This document shows, one piece after another, positions 34,590 to 44,576 of a stretch of 64,000 bases of DNA; the first letter of the stretch is position 1; every line of letters starts with the position of its first letter. Origin of the DNA: Micrococcales bacterium (GTDB lineage: Bacteria > Actinomycetota > Actinomycetes > Actinomycetales > Microbacteriaceae); NCBI GenBank assembly GCA_947452985.1, contig CANGEU010000002.1:1-64000 (forward strand). The letters are read 5' to 3'. Under the pieces are notes generated by a model. It had not been told where the DNA came from. It was given only the letters and a program-made list of their open reading frames with translations, and did not search any database. The position numbers and the translations under genes are program-made.

Positions 34590-35552
34590 ATGGCGAAACC
34601 AATAAACGAGCTTCACACACCAGTAGCGCTTGAGTACGCACTTGAAATGCTCGGGCCCGCCCTGTCCGGCTCGACTCCGGTGATGGTAGACGGAACACTC
34701 GGTCTGGGTGGTCACACGGAGGCATTCCTAGAACGTTTCGAGAACCTAACCGTGGTCGGAATTGACCGCGACGAAAAGGCACTTGAATTAGCGAGCAGCC
34801 GCCTTGCTCGATTTGGCGCCAGATTCATCCCTGCTCACGCAATTTACAGCGACGTTTTGGAAGTACTGGAAGCCGAAGGCATCGAATCCGTGGACGCGAT
34901 TCTTTTGGACTTAGGCGTTTCGTCGATGCAACTCGATGAGGCCGACCGCGGATTTGCTTACTCATTCGATGCACCACTAGACATGCGCATGAACCAAAAC
35001 GCTGGTGTAACTGCTGCCGAAATATTGAATACCTACGGTGAAAACGACCTTGCGCGCATCTTCAAAGAGTATGGCGAAGAGCGCTACGCAAAACAGGCTG
35101 CGAAGGCAATTGTTGAGCGCCGCAAGATTGAGGCATTTGCTTCCAGTGCGGATTTGGCCGGTTTGGTGAGCAAAGTTGTTCCATACATTCCTGGCAAGAC
35201 CACCGGACACCCAGCCAAGCGCATTTTTCAGGCACTCCGAATCGAAGTTAATGGCGAGCTAGAAATACTTGAAGACACCATTCCAGCCGCTATCGCAGCC
35301 TTGAAGGTCGGCGGCCGCATCTTGGTTATGTCTTACCACTCACTGGAAGACGGAATTGTAAAAAGGGCTCTGGTTCACGCTGCAACGTCACTAACCCCAA
35401 TCGAAATGCCAATAGAACTTCCGGAGCACGCACCAATCGTGCGCATGCTCACGAAGGGCACCGCTGTAGCCAGCGATGCCGAAAAGAATGCCAACCCGCG
35501 TGCCGCTTCGGTAAGAATGCGCGCCGCCGAAAAGATCAGAGAAGCAGCATGA
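34590..35552 (+). CDS. rsmH: 16S rRNA (cytosine-1402-N4)-methyltransferase RsmH
   Basis: The 320-aa SAM methyltransferase modifies C1402 in the ribosomal P site. It starts with the family N-terminus HTPVALEYALEML, with VDGTLGLGGHTEAFLERF as the SAM motif, ILLDLGVSSMQLDEADRGF, and PAKRIFQALRIEVNGEL. The C-terminus has SYHSLEDGIVKR. It lies 8 nt after mraZ, and its stop overlaps the next start as ATGA. Confidence 0.97.
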   Translation: MAKPINELHTPVALEYALEMLGPALSGSTPVMVDGTLGLGGHTEAFLERFENLTVVGIDRDEKALELASSRLARFGARFIPAHAIYSDVLEVLEAEGIESVDAILLDLGVSSMQLDEADRGFAYSFDAPLDMRMNQNAGVTAAEILNTYGENDLARIFKEYGEERYAKQAAKAIVERRKIEAFASSADLAGLVSKVVPYIPGKTTGHPAKRIFQALRIEVNGELEILEDTIPAAIAALKVGGRILVMSYHSLEDGIVKRALVHAATSLTPIEMPIELPEHAPIVRMLTKGTAVASDAEKNANPRAASVRMRAAEKIREAA

Positions 35553-36088
35553 GTGCACTACGCGCCGCAACCAAGAACGTATCAACGGGACGTCGTCTTC
35601 GCGGACTCGCGAATGTTAACCCTCGAACGGTCAAACTCTCGATCACAATGTTGGCAGGACTTGTTCTAATCCAGCTTCTCCACGTGTTCATGGGCGGCCT
35701 AACTGCGCAGTTCACCTATGAAATCTCGGACTTAAAAACCGAAAAGCACACACTAAGCACTCAGGCCGACATTCTCAGTTCAGAAGTGAATTCTCTTTCC
35801 TCAAACCAGAATCTCGTCAATGTGGCACACTCCCTCGGCATGGTCTCCAATGTGAACCCAGTTTTCCTTCGCCTCGCAGACAGCACAGTAATTGGAAAGC
35901 CTCGCAGGGCACAGGCAAACGAGCGCACGATCTCAAGTAACTTGGTTCCAAACGCAGCCATGACTACCGACACAAACACCACCAACTTGACCCTTGAAAA
36001 CACCAATCGCGTGTTAGCGTCTAGTAAGTCATCGGCGGTGGTGGCATCGGGTACTTCGGGCTCGATCCAGGCGTCGCCAACCAACTAG
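35549..36088 (+). CDS. ftsL: FtsL-like divisome protein
   Basis: The 179-aa bitopic membrane protein has a basic cytoplasmic N-terminus, one transmembrane segment at about 32-50 (ITMLAGLVLIQLLHVFMGGL), a coiled-coil stretch of about 40 residues (EISDLKTEKHTLSTQADILS), and a Ser/Thr/Asn-rich extracytoplasmic tail. Topology and position between rsmH and ftsI match FtsL (Rv2164c), though FtsL sequences are poorly conserved. It would bridge FtsQ and the FtsW-FtsI pair. Confidence 0.82.
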   Translation: MSALRAATKNVSTGRRLRGLANVNPRTVKLSITMLAGLVLIQLLHVFMGGLTAQFTYEISDLKTEKHTLSTQADILSSEVNSLSSNQNLVNVAHSLGMVSNVNPVFLRLADSTVIGKPRRAQANERTISSNLVPNAAMTTDTNTTNLTLENTNRVLASSKSSAVVASGTSGSIQASPTN

Positions 36089-36105
36089 TCACCGGGTAGG
36101 CATTC

Positions 36106-37869
36106 ATGAGCTTGTTGCCTCCGAGCGAAGAGCGAAAACGTTTCGCGTTCCTTCGAATCGTTGTGGCCGCACTCCTAGTATTTTTTGTCCTCCACCTGCT
36201 TGACCTACAGGTCGTAAACGCTGGAAACATCAACAAAGTCAGTCTCGAGAACCGTCAACGAACCCGAACCATCGAAGCAGTTCGAGGCTCCATCTTCGAC
36301 AAAGACGGAAAGGTGTTGGCTCGCTCTATTTACCGATACGACGTAAACGTTGCACCGGTAAATGTCGGGCCAATTTCACGCGAAGTCAACGGTTCCACAA
36401 TTACGCTTTCAGTTGATCAAATCGCCGACCAATTGGCGTCCATTTTGAAAATGGACAAAGCCGAGATCCTCAAGAAATTTACCGGGACGGGTCAATACGC
36501 CAATCTCAAGAAAAAAGTTGATGCTTCGGTCTACTCGCAGATCAATAGCCTGAACATTCCTTGGATCTACTTCGACTCCCACATGTCAAGGGTTTACCCA
36601 AACGGTGCAGTAGCTGGTAACTTGCTCGGCTTCATTACTGCCGATGGTTCAACCAAGGCGGGGCTGGAAAGCAAAATGGACTCATGTTTAGGTGGGGTAA
36701 ACGGAAAAGAAACCTACGAACAGGGTGTTGACGGAATTCGAATTCCAGACAGCGCCATCGTGTCTAAACAAGCCAAAAATGGTGGAAACCTAAAACTAAC
36801 GATTGACACCAACCTCGAATACTATGCCCAGCAAGTTTTGGAAACTGCCGTTCGAAATGAGCGAGCCGACTATGGCACGGCGGTAGTTGTCGAGGTAAAG
36901 ACCGGAAAACTTTTAGTTGCGGCGGAAGCGCCAACCGTTGACCCTAATAACCCTGGAGCGGTTATCGAACGCGATCGCCAGGCGAAGGTATTCAACTTCA
37001 CCTATGAGCCAGGTTCCACCATGAAGATGATTACCGCTGCAACTCTTCTTGACCTTGGTTTAGCTACGCCAGAATCCAAAGTCGTTGCACCGTACAAACT
37101 CAAAATGTCTTGGGGAAATACCTGGATTTACGATTCGCACAAGCACCCAACCATGAACCTTACGTTGGCTGGAGTTCTGCGGGATAGTTCCAACACTGGA
37201 ATTGTCCAGTTAGGCGCCAAGGCTTCTCGCGCTGAGCGCTTCAGCTACATGAAGAAATTCGGTTTGGGTTCTAAATCGTCGCTGAACATGGAAGGCGAAG
37301 CCAGTGGAATCCTTGGCGACTATAAGACCTGGGACCTCCTAACCGACAAAAACTCGATGTTCGGCCAAGGTGTAGCTGCCACCCCAATTCAGATGGCATA
37401 CGCCTATCAGGCAATTGCTAACGGCGGAGTTCGGCTGTCACCAGTTCTGTTCGAAGGCTGCACCGCCGCTGACGGATCTAAAACAAGTTATCCAGTTGGG
37501 GATTCGGTTCGGGTCGTTTCTGAAAAAACCGCACGCTCAACCGTTGACATGCTCGAAAAAGTTGTTGAACAGGGTGGCATTGGTAAGACCGCAGGAGTCG
37601 CCGGCTATCGTGTCGGCGGTAAGAGTGGCACTGCCCAGATTAAAGAAGGTAAACGCTACGGTGGTTTATATGCGATTTCGTTCATCGGTATGGCACCTGC
37701 GGATGACCCAAAGTATGTGGTCGCAGTGATGCTTTACAAGTCGCGTCGAACTGGTAGCTCTATCGGCGCAACTCCGGTGTTCAAGCAGATCATGCAACAG
37801 GTTCTGCGTGAGTATCGAGTACCGCCGTCCACCACCAAATCTAAAAACATCGCAACGGAGTGGAAGTAA
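36106..37869 (+). CDS. ftsI: Peptidoglycan transpeptidase FtsI (PBP3)
   Basis: The 587-aa class B penicillin-binding protein cross-links septal peptidoglycan. One N-terminal membrane segment lies near residues 13-35. The pedestal domain contains RGSIFDKDGKVLARS. In the transpeptidase domain the SxxK motif is STMK at 304-307, SxN is SSN (DSSNTGIVQ) and KxGT is KSGT (VGGKSGTAQI). No C-terminal PASTA domains are present. It is paired with FtsW, encoded downstream. Confidence 0.96.
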   Translation: MSLLPPSEERKRFAFLRIVVAALLVFFVLHLLDLQVVNAGNINKVSLENRQRTRTIEAVRGSIFDKDGKVLARSIYRYDVNVAPVNVGPISREVNGSTITLSVDQIADQLASILKMDKAEILKKFTGTGQYANLKKKVDASVYSQINSLNIPWIYFDSHMSRVYPNGAVAGNLLGFITADGSTKAGLESKMDSCLGGVNGKETYEQGVDGIRIPDSAIVSKQAKNGGNLKLTIDTNLEYYAQQVLETAVRNERADYGTAVVVEVKTGKLLVAAEAPTVDPNNPGAVIERDRQAKVFNFTYEPGSTMKMITAATLLDLGLATPESKVVAPYKLKMSWGNTWIYDSHKHPTMNLTLAGVLRDSSNTGIVQLGAKASRAERFSYMKKFGLGSKSSLNMEGEASGILGDYKTWDLLTDKNSMFGQGVAATPIQMAYAYQAIANGGVRLSPVLFEGCTAADGSKTSYPVGDSVRVVSEKTARSTVDMLEKVVEQGGIGKTAGVAGYRVGGKSGTAQIKEGKRYGGLYAISFIGMAPADDPKYVVAVMLYKSRRTGSSIGATPVFKQIMQQVLREYRVPPSTTKSKNIATEWK

Positions 37870-39408
37870 GTGAAAGAACAAATTCCGCCAACCCTTAGAC
37901 CAGACACTTTGCGTGAGGTCAGCCTTGAATCGCTTATCGAAGTGTGCGGCTTAGAGCTTATCTCTGGTAACTCCAATGTTGTTGTTACCGGAATCAGTAT
38001 GAACACCGGCGACTTGCGAGCTGGGGACCTGTTTGTAGCCATGCCCGGTGTAAAGACTCACGGAGCCAACTTTGCCCTGAAGGCGATTGAAGCTGGTGCC
38101 AGAGCCGTTGTCTCAGACGCTGCCGGGTTGGCAATTATCGGCGAGGTAAACGTTCCGCTCTTGAAACTCGAAAATCCTCGCTCGCACCTAGGTGATTTGG
38201 CAGCTTTTGTCTACGGCAACCTGCCTGAGGTTATGCCAAAACTTTTTGGAACCACCGGCACCAACGGAAAGACTTCGACGACATATATTTTGGAGGCCAT
38301 GCTCAGGCAGCTCGGTGAAACCACGGGGTTAACATCCACAGCAGAGCGTCATATTGCGGGTGAGGTTATTGTCAGTCGTCTTACGACTCCCGAGTCAACT
38401 GAGATGCAAGCCTTGATTGCCAGGATGCGTGAACGCTCAGTTAGCTCTGTGGCAATTGAGGTTTCCGCCCAAGCCTTGAGTCAACTTCGGGTTGATGGTT
38501 TAGTTTTCGACGTTGCCGGATTTACCAATTTGAGCCACGATCACCTGGATGACTACGCCGACATGGCTGAGTATTTGGCTGCCAAAGTTGAGCTCTTCCA
38601 GCCTGGGCGAGCACACCGGGGTGTAGTCAGTCTCGATTCCGAATACGCCCAAGAGTTTTTACGCCTTTCAAACATCCCAACCGTTACCGTGACCTACCGC
38701 ACAGACGTTGAAGCCGACTACAAGGTTTTGGTCACAGAAGAACTTCCTGGGCTAACGAAGTTCCAAGTAACTTTGCCGTCTGGGGGAGTCATTGAAAGTT
38801 CGCTCCCAATAATCGGCGCTCACATGGCGTCGAATGCGGGGCTGGCAATTGCGATGTTGATTCAAGCTGGCTTCAGCGAGGAGAGAATTCGCGGAGCTCT
38901 CGCCGGGGGAATCGACTGCTATTTACCGGGTCGCACGGAACTCGTATCGTCGCCGGGCGCGCCAGCGGTCTTTGTTGACTTTGGCCACAGCCCCGATGCC
39001 TTTTTGAACACGCTTAAAGCCATTCGCAAAATCACGGCAGGCAAAGTCGTAATGCTTTTTGGCGCCGATGGCGACCGAGATGCCAGCAAGCGACCAGCCA
39101 TGTCAAGTGTGGCCGTCACGAACAGCGACATCCTCGTTATCACCGACCACCACCCACGGTTCGAAGATGCGGCCTCGATTCGCGCAACTCTTCTAGGTGC
39201 TGCCCGCGAGGCTAGACCCGACGCCGAAATTTATGAAGTTAGTCCTCCCGAGGATGCCATTGTGAAGGCCGTTTCGCTGGTTCAACCAGGTGACTCCATT
39301 CTTTGGGCAGGACCTGGTCATCAAGATTATCGAGACATTCGCGGGGTTCGAACTCCTTACAGTGCGCGAGCTCTGGCTCGTCAGGCCTTGAAAGATGCCG
39401 GCTGGTAA
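37870..39408 (+). CDS. murE: UDP-MurNAc-tripeptide synthetase MurE
   Basis: The 512-aa Mur ligase adds the third amino acid to UDP-MurNAc-L-Ala-D-Glu. The ATP-binding motif GTTGTNGKTSTTYILEA lies near residue 127, and the three-domain Mur layout is intact. The region that reads DNPR in meso-diaminopimelate-adding enzymes reads HHPR here (ITDHHPRFED), so the added residue is probably not meso-DAP. Microbacteriaceae often use Lys, Orn or diaminobutyrate. GTG 37870 immediately follows the ftsI stop and has GGAG upstream. The stop overlaps murF (TAATG). Confidence 0.95.
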   Translation: MKEQIPPTLRPDTLREVSLESLIEVCGLELISGNSNVVVTGISMNTGDLRAGDLFVAMPGVKTHGANFALKAIEAGARAVVSDAAGLAIIGEVNVPLLKLENPRSHLGDLAAFVYGNLPEVMPKLFGTTGTNGKTSTTYILEAMLRQLGETTGLTSTAERHIAGEVIVSRLTTPESTEMQALIARMRERSVSSVAIEVSAQALSQLRVDGLVFDVAGFTNLSHDHLDDYADMAEYLAAKVELFQPGRAHRGVVSLDSEYAQEFLRLSNIPTVTVTYRTDVEADYKVLVTEELPGLTKFQVTLPSGGVIESSLPIIGAHMASNAGLAIAMLIQAGFSEERIRGALAGGIDCYLPGRTELVSSPGAPAVFVDFGHSPDAFLNTLKAIRKITAGKVVMLFGADGDRDASKRPAMSSVAVTNSDILVITDHHPRFEDAASIRATLLGAAREARPDAEIYEVSPPEDAIVKAVSLVQPGDSILWAGPGHQDYRDIRGVRTPYSARALARQALKDAGW

Positions 39409-40805
39409 TGATCAAACTCAAACTTTCCGAAATTTCCGAATTCGTGGGCGGAGCACTATCCGGTTCAGACGAACTTGTTTTCGGCTCCGTTGAAACTGAC
39501 TCGCGTTTGGTGTCGTCCGGCTCTCTTTTTGTGGCAAAGCCTGGCGAGGTTACCGATGGTCATAATTTCTTGGACAGCGCCAAGGTGCTTGGGGCAGTTG
39601 GAGCCATTGTTGAGCGGTTCAACGAGAATGTAGACCTCCCGCAAATAGTCGTCGAGGATTCAGTTGCAGCCTTGGGAAAGCTTGCCAAGGAAGTCTTGGC
39701 CAAGGTTCGAGAGGCAGGGAACCTAAAGGTAATCGGTATTACCGGTTCCAATGGAAAGACCAGCACCAAGAACATGTTGCGAGCCGTCTTGCAACAGTTC
39801 GGTGAAACCATCGCGCCAATCGAGTCCTACAACAACGAGGTCGGCGCCCCAATTTCGGTTTTGAAAATCGATGAGCAAACTCGTTTCTTAGTAGCCGAAC
39901 TTGGTGCCGGCGGCGTAGGCAGTATTGCCTACCTGTCCGATATCACTGACCCAGACATCGGTGTGGTTCTCAAAGTTGGTTTGGCGCATGCCGGTGAATT
40001 CGGCGGAATCGAAACCACTGCAAAAATTAAGTCGGAATTGGTTCGGTCGCTTAAAGCAGAAGACACCTTCATTTACAACTTTGACGACGGTCTTGTTTCG
40101 GAAATGACTTCCTTGACCGAAGCCAAGGCAAGTTCCTTCGGAACCAGCAACAAAGCAAACATATATTTCGACAACGTTGATTTAAGCATCGATGGAACCG
40201 CTGCAGACATCCATTATCCAGATGGTGAAACCGCTCGAATCACTTTGCATATTCTCGGCGAACATCAATTGATGAACGCGACCGCAACAATGGCGGTAGC
40301 CGAAGTCTTGAACCTGCCGCGAGCACAGGTGCGACAGGCGTTGGAGCACTTGCCATTGGCCGAACGGTGGCGCATGCAGCTCACCAATCGAGTCGACGGC
40401 ATCTCGATCATCAACGATGCTTACAATGCGTCACCAGACTCGATGAAAGCCGCACTTCAAACCCTCGCGCACCTTGGTAAGGCTGGTCGACGAACCATTG
40501 CTGTGCTCGGTGAAATGGCCGAACTGGGGGAGTATTCGAGAGAAGCCCACGACCAGATTGGCCGATTGGTGGTTCGCTACAACATTGATCACCTGGTAGT
40601 GATTGGTCAGGGCGCGAAACTAATTCACATGGGTGCCATGTTTGAGGGTTCTTGGGATGGTGAGTCAATTTATTTTGACTCAAGCTCCGAGGCTTTGGAC
40701 TACATCCGTGGAATGCTTATCTCTGGAGACATTGTCTTGGTTAAGTCGTCAAAATCCGCCAATTTGAGGCACTTGGGCGACGACCTTTTGGAGGTTCAGT
40801 CTTGA
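39408..40805 (+). CDS. murF: UDP-MurNAc-pentapeptide synthetase MurF
   Basis: The 465-aa ligase adds D-Ala-D-Ala to the UDP-MurNAc-tripeptide. The P-loop is [20 protein letters not shown] near residue 110; [10 protein letters not shown] and [15 protein letters not shown] are MurF-typical. ATG 39408 forms TAATG with murE; the open frame extends further upstream inside murE and was trimmed. GGAGGT near its end serves the mraY start. Confidence 0.96.
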   Translation: MIKLKLSEISEFVGGALSGSDELVFGSVETDSRLVSSGSLFVAKPGEVTDGHNFLDSAKVLGAVGAIVERFNENVDLPQIVVEDSVAALGKLAKEVLAKVREAGNLKVIGITGSNGKTSTKNMLRAVLQQFGETIAPIESYNNEVGAPISVLKIDEQTRFLVAELGAGGVGSIAYLSDITDPDIGVVLKVGLAHAGEFGGIETTAKIKSELVRSLKAEDTFIYNFDDGLVSEMTSLTEAKASSFGTSNKANIYFDNVDLSIDGTAADIHYPDGETARITLHILGEHQLMNATATMAVAEVLNLPRAQVRQALEHLPLAERWRMQLTNRVDGISIINDAYNASPDSMKAALQTLAHLGKAGRRTIAVLGEMAELGEYSREAHDQIGRLVVRYNIDHLVVIGQGAKLIHMGAMFEGSWDGESIYFDSSSEALDYIRGMLISGDIVLVKSSKSANLRHLGDDLLEVQS

Positions 40806-41899
40806 GATCAATAATTATGGCCGGAGCCATCGCTCTGTTCTTTACACTTTTTGCCACTCCAGCATTCATTTGGCTTTTTAAGAAAATTGGCTGGGGCCAG
40901 TTCATTCGCGACGATGGTCCGAAGTCGCACCACACCAAACGCGGAACCCCAACCATGGGCGGAATTGCCATCATTGCCGGCGCGGTTCTAGGCGTATTTG
41001 GCGGAAAGCTAATTAACGGGGAATCGCTAAGTCTTTCGGCCCTATTGGTTCTTTTTATGATGGTCGGTTTGGGTTTAGTTGGATTCGCCGACGATTTCAT
41101 CAAAACACACAAACAAAGGTCTCTCGGCCTCAGCGGCTGGGCGAAAATAGCTGGTCAAGGTGTGGTCGCAGTGATTTTTGCGATCTTGGCTCTGCAAATT
41201 AAGGACTCAAACGGTTGGGCTCCGGCGTCGGCTGCCATTTCCGTGACTCGAGATACGTCTATCAACCTCATGGCCTGGGGTGCCGGCATTGGTTTGGTGC
41301 TTTTCATCATCTGGATCTACTTTTTAGTTGCGTCCACTTCGAATGGCGTGAACATCGCCGATGGCTTGGATGGCTTGGCGACTGGTTCAACCGCCATGGC
41401 GATTGGCGCCTACGCAATTATTGGATTCTGGCAGTTCAATAATTCCTGTTTCAGACTTCCAGACCTTCACAACTGCTACCAGGTCAAAGACTCCCTAGAC
41501 CTAGCCGTTGTGGCATCAGCAATCGTTGGTTCGCTAATCGGTTTCTTGTGGTGGAACACTTCACCGGCACAAATATTTATGGGCGACACCGGCTCGCTGG
41601 GTCTTGGTGGTGCATTAGCGGCTCTCGCAATTCTCACCCGCACCGAGCTCCTCCTGATTCCAATCGGTGGCCTTTTTGTAATCGTGACCGGTTCAGTAAT
41701 CATTCAGCGCGTTTATTTCAAAATCACCAAATGGCGCACGGGTACCGGTCGCCGTGTTTTCCTGATGAGCCCGCTTCACCACCACTTTGAACAAAAGGGT
41801 TGGCAGCAAATCACCATTGTGGTCCGCTTTTGGCTGATCGGCGCGCTCTGCGTCTTATCTGGCGTTGGTCTCTTTTATCTCGAATGGACCTATGCCTAA
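40802..41899 (+). CDS. mraY: Phospho-MurNAc-pentapeptide transferase MraY
   Basis: The 365-aa polytopic membrane enzyme makes lipid I from UDP-MurNAc-pentapeptide and undecaprenyl phosphate. It has about ten hydrophobic segments. Catalytic regions include [59 protein letters not shown] and [15 protein letters not shown] 40802 has GGAGGT 7 nt upstream and overlaps murF by 4 bp; ATG 40817 is less well placed. Confidence 0.97.
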   Translation: MRSIIMAGAIALFFTLFATPAFIWLFKKIGWGQFIRDDGPKSHHTKRGTPTMGGIAIIAGAVLGVFGGKLINGESLSLSALLVLFMMVGLGLVGFADDFIKTHKQRSLGLSGWAKIAGQGVVAVIFAILALQIKDSNGWAPASAAISVTRDTSINLMAWGAGIGLVLFIIWIYFLVASTSNGVNIADGLDGLATGSTAMAIGAYAIIGFWQFNNSCFRLPDLHNCYQVKDSLDLAVVASAIVGSLIGFLWWNTSPAQIFMGDTGSLGLGGALAALAILTRTELLLIPIGGLFVIVTGSVIIQRVYFKITKWRTGTGRRVFLMSPLHHHFEQKGWQQITIVVRFWLIGALCVLSGVGLFYLEWTYA

Positions 41900-41902
41900 A
41901 CC

Positions 41903-43372
41903 ATGGCAAACCTTGACTCTCTAACTAGCTGGCACTCGGATTGGAAGAATCTCCGAGTCGTCGTTTTTGGTCTGGGGGTCTCAGGTTTTTCGGTCGCCGA
42001 TACTCTAAATGAGCTTGGAGCCAGGGTATTAGTTGTGGCTGAAAAGGCCGAGGCGGAATACATCGACCTTCTTTCGGTGCTCGGCATCGAGGCGCTAATC
42101 GGTGAGGAGGCGACAGCGTTCGAAAAGCAGGTCGAAGCCTTCGATCCACAATTGGTGATTACCTCGCCGGGTTTCCGCCCGAACTCTAAAGCCATCGTGT
42201 GGGCTATCCAACGCGGTTTGCAGGTCTGGACCGACATCGACTTGGCTTGGCGCCTTCGAGACAAGGTTGGGCGGGCTGCGGATTGGATTTGCGTCACCGG
42301 AACCAACGGCAAAACAACGACGGTTCAGTTAGCTACCCACGTCCTTCAACAGGCTGGATTGCGCGCCGAGGCTTGCGGAAATATTGGTGTTCCAATTCTG
42401 GACTGCATAAGAAACGAGGATGGCTACGACGTCTTAGTTGTTGAACTGTCAAGTTTTCAACTTCACTACCTTGGCGAGATAAAGCCATTTGCCTCGGCTG
42501 TCTTGAATATTGATCTCGATCACATCGACTGGCATGGCTCGTTTGACGAGTATCGAAAGGCCAAAGGCAAGGTCTACGAAAACGTTGAGGCCGCCTGTGT
42601 TTTCAACGTCAGCGATTCGGAGACTATGAAACTTGTTGAGGACGCTGACGTCCAAGAGGGTGCCCGAGCAATCGGATTTACAACCGGATTCCCAAGTGCG
42701 TCAAATGTTGGTTATACCGATGGAATGCTGGTTGATAACGCGTATTCTCCGAATCGCTCCAATAAAGAAATTGAGTGTCTGGCCGAGTTTTCAGATATCG
42801 AACAAATCGGTGTTGTAACCAAACACCTGCTTCAGAATATCGCCGCTGCAACCGCACTAGTGCGTGCTTACGGCGTGCCAGCTGCCGCGGTTGCCGCAGG
42901 AATTTCCAGCTTCAAACTTGATGCACATCGTATTCAGCTTGTTCTTGAAGCCGAGTCAATTTCCTGGATTGACGACTCAAAGGCGACTAATCCGCACGCC
43001 GCCGCGGCCTCGCTTTCTTCCTTTGATTCGGTGGTTTGGATTGTCGGTGGGCTTTTGAAAGGCGTTGACATCACGCCGCTGGTCCTGTCATCGGTAAGTA
43101 AGTTGAAAGCTGCCATCGTCATCGGAGTGGAACGGGAACCGGTTTTGGCGGCCTTGGCTTCGGTTGCACCAAATGTCCCGGTGATTGAAATCGGTGATGG
43201 GGAAGATGTCATGTTGCGGGCCGTCACGGCAGCAAAAACGCTTGCCGGCTCTGGCGACACAGTTCTCCTGGCGCCAGCCAGCGCCTCAATGGATCAGTTC
43301 AAGGATTATGCAGATCGTGGAAGGCAGTTTGCCGATGCCGTGCTGCGATTAAATGGGGGACAACATGGCTAA
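41903..43372 (+). CDS. murD: UDP-MurNAc-L-alanine:D-glutamate ligase MurD
   Basis: The 489-aa ligase adds D-Glu to UDP-MurNAc-L-Ala. The N-terminal Rossmann-like part is VVVFGLGVSGFSVADTL, and the ATP motif is CVTGTNGKTTTVQLATHVL near residue 133. LNIDLDHIDWHGSFDEY and WIDDSKATNPHAA are family hallmarks. It lies 3 nt after mraY, and its end overlaps ftsW by 8 bp. Confidence 0.96.
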   Translation: MANLDSLTSWHSDWKNLRVVVFGLGVSGFSVADTLNELGARVLVVAEKAEAEYIDLLSVLGIEALIGEEATAFEKQVEAFDPQLVITSPGFRPNSKAIVWAIQRGLQVWTDIDLAWRLRDKVGRAADWICVTGTNGKTTTVQLATHVLQQAGLRAEACGNIGVPILDCIRNEDGYDVLVVELSSFQLHYLGEIKPFASAVLNIDLDHIDWHGSFDEYRKAKGKVYENVEAACVFNVSDSETMKLVEDADVQEGARAIGFTTGFPSASNVGYTDGMLVDNAYSPNRSNKEIECLAEFSDIEQIGVVTKHLLQNIAAATALVRAYGVPAAAVAAGISSFKLDAHRIQLVLEAESISWIDDSKATNPHAAAASLSSFDSVVWIVGGLLKGVDITPLVLSSVSKLKAAIVIGVEREPVLAALASVAPNVPVIEIGDGEDVMLRAVTAAKTLAGSGDTVLLAPASASMDQFKDYADRGRQFADAVLRLNGGQHG

Positions 43373-44576
43373 GCGCACAAACGGGCGGCAATTCGTTGAT
43401 CGAAAACTAACCGACCTCCGAGGCGTTCTGGGCGCGGTATTTCGAGGACAATCTGCCGAATTTAAGGCACTCTGGATGTTGATTATCATCCTGGCTTTGT
43501 TCGGAACATTGATGGTTTATTCCTCTTCCTATGTAGATTCTGTGAAAAACAATTCCAACCCATTTGGCGAAATGAGGTCACAGTTATTTGGAATGGGTAT
43601 TGGTACCGCCGCATTAATTTGGTGCGCCTACATGCGCCCTGAGACCGCCAGAAAACTGGGACCACTATTGGCAGGCGGTGCGTTTATAGCCCAGCTGCTC
43701 GTGCTTTTCACCTTTTTGGGTAAGTCGGTAAACGGAAACCGTAACTGGCTGAATTTGGGCTTTGCCTCGGTTCAGCCTTCTGAGTTTCTAAAGATTGCAC
43801 TCATCATGATGGTCTCAGCTTTTGTAGTTGGGCGGAGCAATTTTGACCGTATGGAATGGCAGTTCTGGGTGCCACCACTCGTGACATTTGGTGTGATATT
43901 TGTCTTCGTGGGTCTCATGAGCAAGGACATGGGAACCATGATTGTGATGGCCATTGTCCTTATTGGGATGTTCTTTCTCGGGGGCCTGCCCAATCATCTT
44001 TTCAAATGGGTTCTAGCCGCTGGGGTCGGCGGAATCTTTCTACTGTTCACTCTGGGTGGTTCACGAAGAGGCCGAATCTTGGCTTGGATGTTTCCAGATG
44101 CTCCAGACCCAGCGCAGTACAACTGGCAAGCGCAACACGGCAAATGGGCCTTTGCCGCTGGAGGACTTTTTGGGGTTGGCGCGGGTAATTCGAAGATGAA
44201 GTGGAGCTGGATCCCTGAAGCCCAGAACGACTTTATTTTTGCGATTATTGGTGAGGAGTATGGGCTTATTGGGGCCCTTATCGTAATCGCACTCTTCGTG
44301 TACTTGGCTGTAACCCTGTTTCGAATTGCCAAGAAAACCTCCGACGACTATCAACGTTTGTTTGTTTATGGAGTGACTTTTTGGATTGTCGGGCAGGCGT
44401 TCATCAACATCTCGGTGGTGCTAACTATGCTGCCAGTTCTAGGTGTAAACCTTCCATTGATTTCCTCCGGTGGAACTTCGATGGTGGCCACATTGATGGC
44501 ACTTGGTATGGTCATGGGCATTGAGAGAAATAATCATTTGACACCACGGCTTCGCGTGGTTGGTGGTCGTCGATGA
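43365..44576 (+). CDS. ftsW: Septal peptidoglycan glycosyltransferase FtsW
   Basis: The 403-aa SEDS-family lipid II polymerase has a cytoplasmic basic N-terminus and about ten membrane segments. Family strings are GNRNWLNLGFASVQPSEFLK, EAQNDFIFAIIGEE and LPLISSGGTSM. ATG 43365 has GGGGG 5 nt upstream inside the murD end; an in-frame ATG at 43353 is less well placed. It works with FtsI. The stop overlaps murG as ATGA. Confidence 0.96.
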   Translation: MAKRTNGRQFVDRKLTDLRGVLGAVFRGQSAEFKALWMLIIILALFGTLMVYSSSYVDSVKNNSNPFGEMRSQLFGMGIGTAALIWCAYMRPETARKLGPLLAGGAFIAQLLVLFTFLGKSVNGNRNWLNLGFASVQPSEFLKIALIMMVSAFVVGRSNFDRMEWQFWVPPLVTFGVIFVFVGLMSKDMGTMIVMAIVLIGMFFLGGLPNHLFKWVLAAGVGGIFLLFTLGGSRRGRILAWMFPDAPDPAQYNWQAQHGKWAFAAGGLFGVGAGNSKMKWSWIPEAQNDFIFAIIGEEYGLIGALIVIALFVYLAVTLFRIAKKTSDDYQRLFVYGVTFWIVGQAFINISVVLTMLPVLGVNLPLISSGGTSMVATLMALGMVMGIERNNHLTPRLRVVGGRR

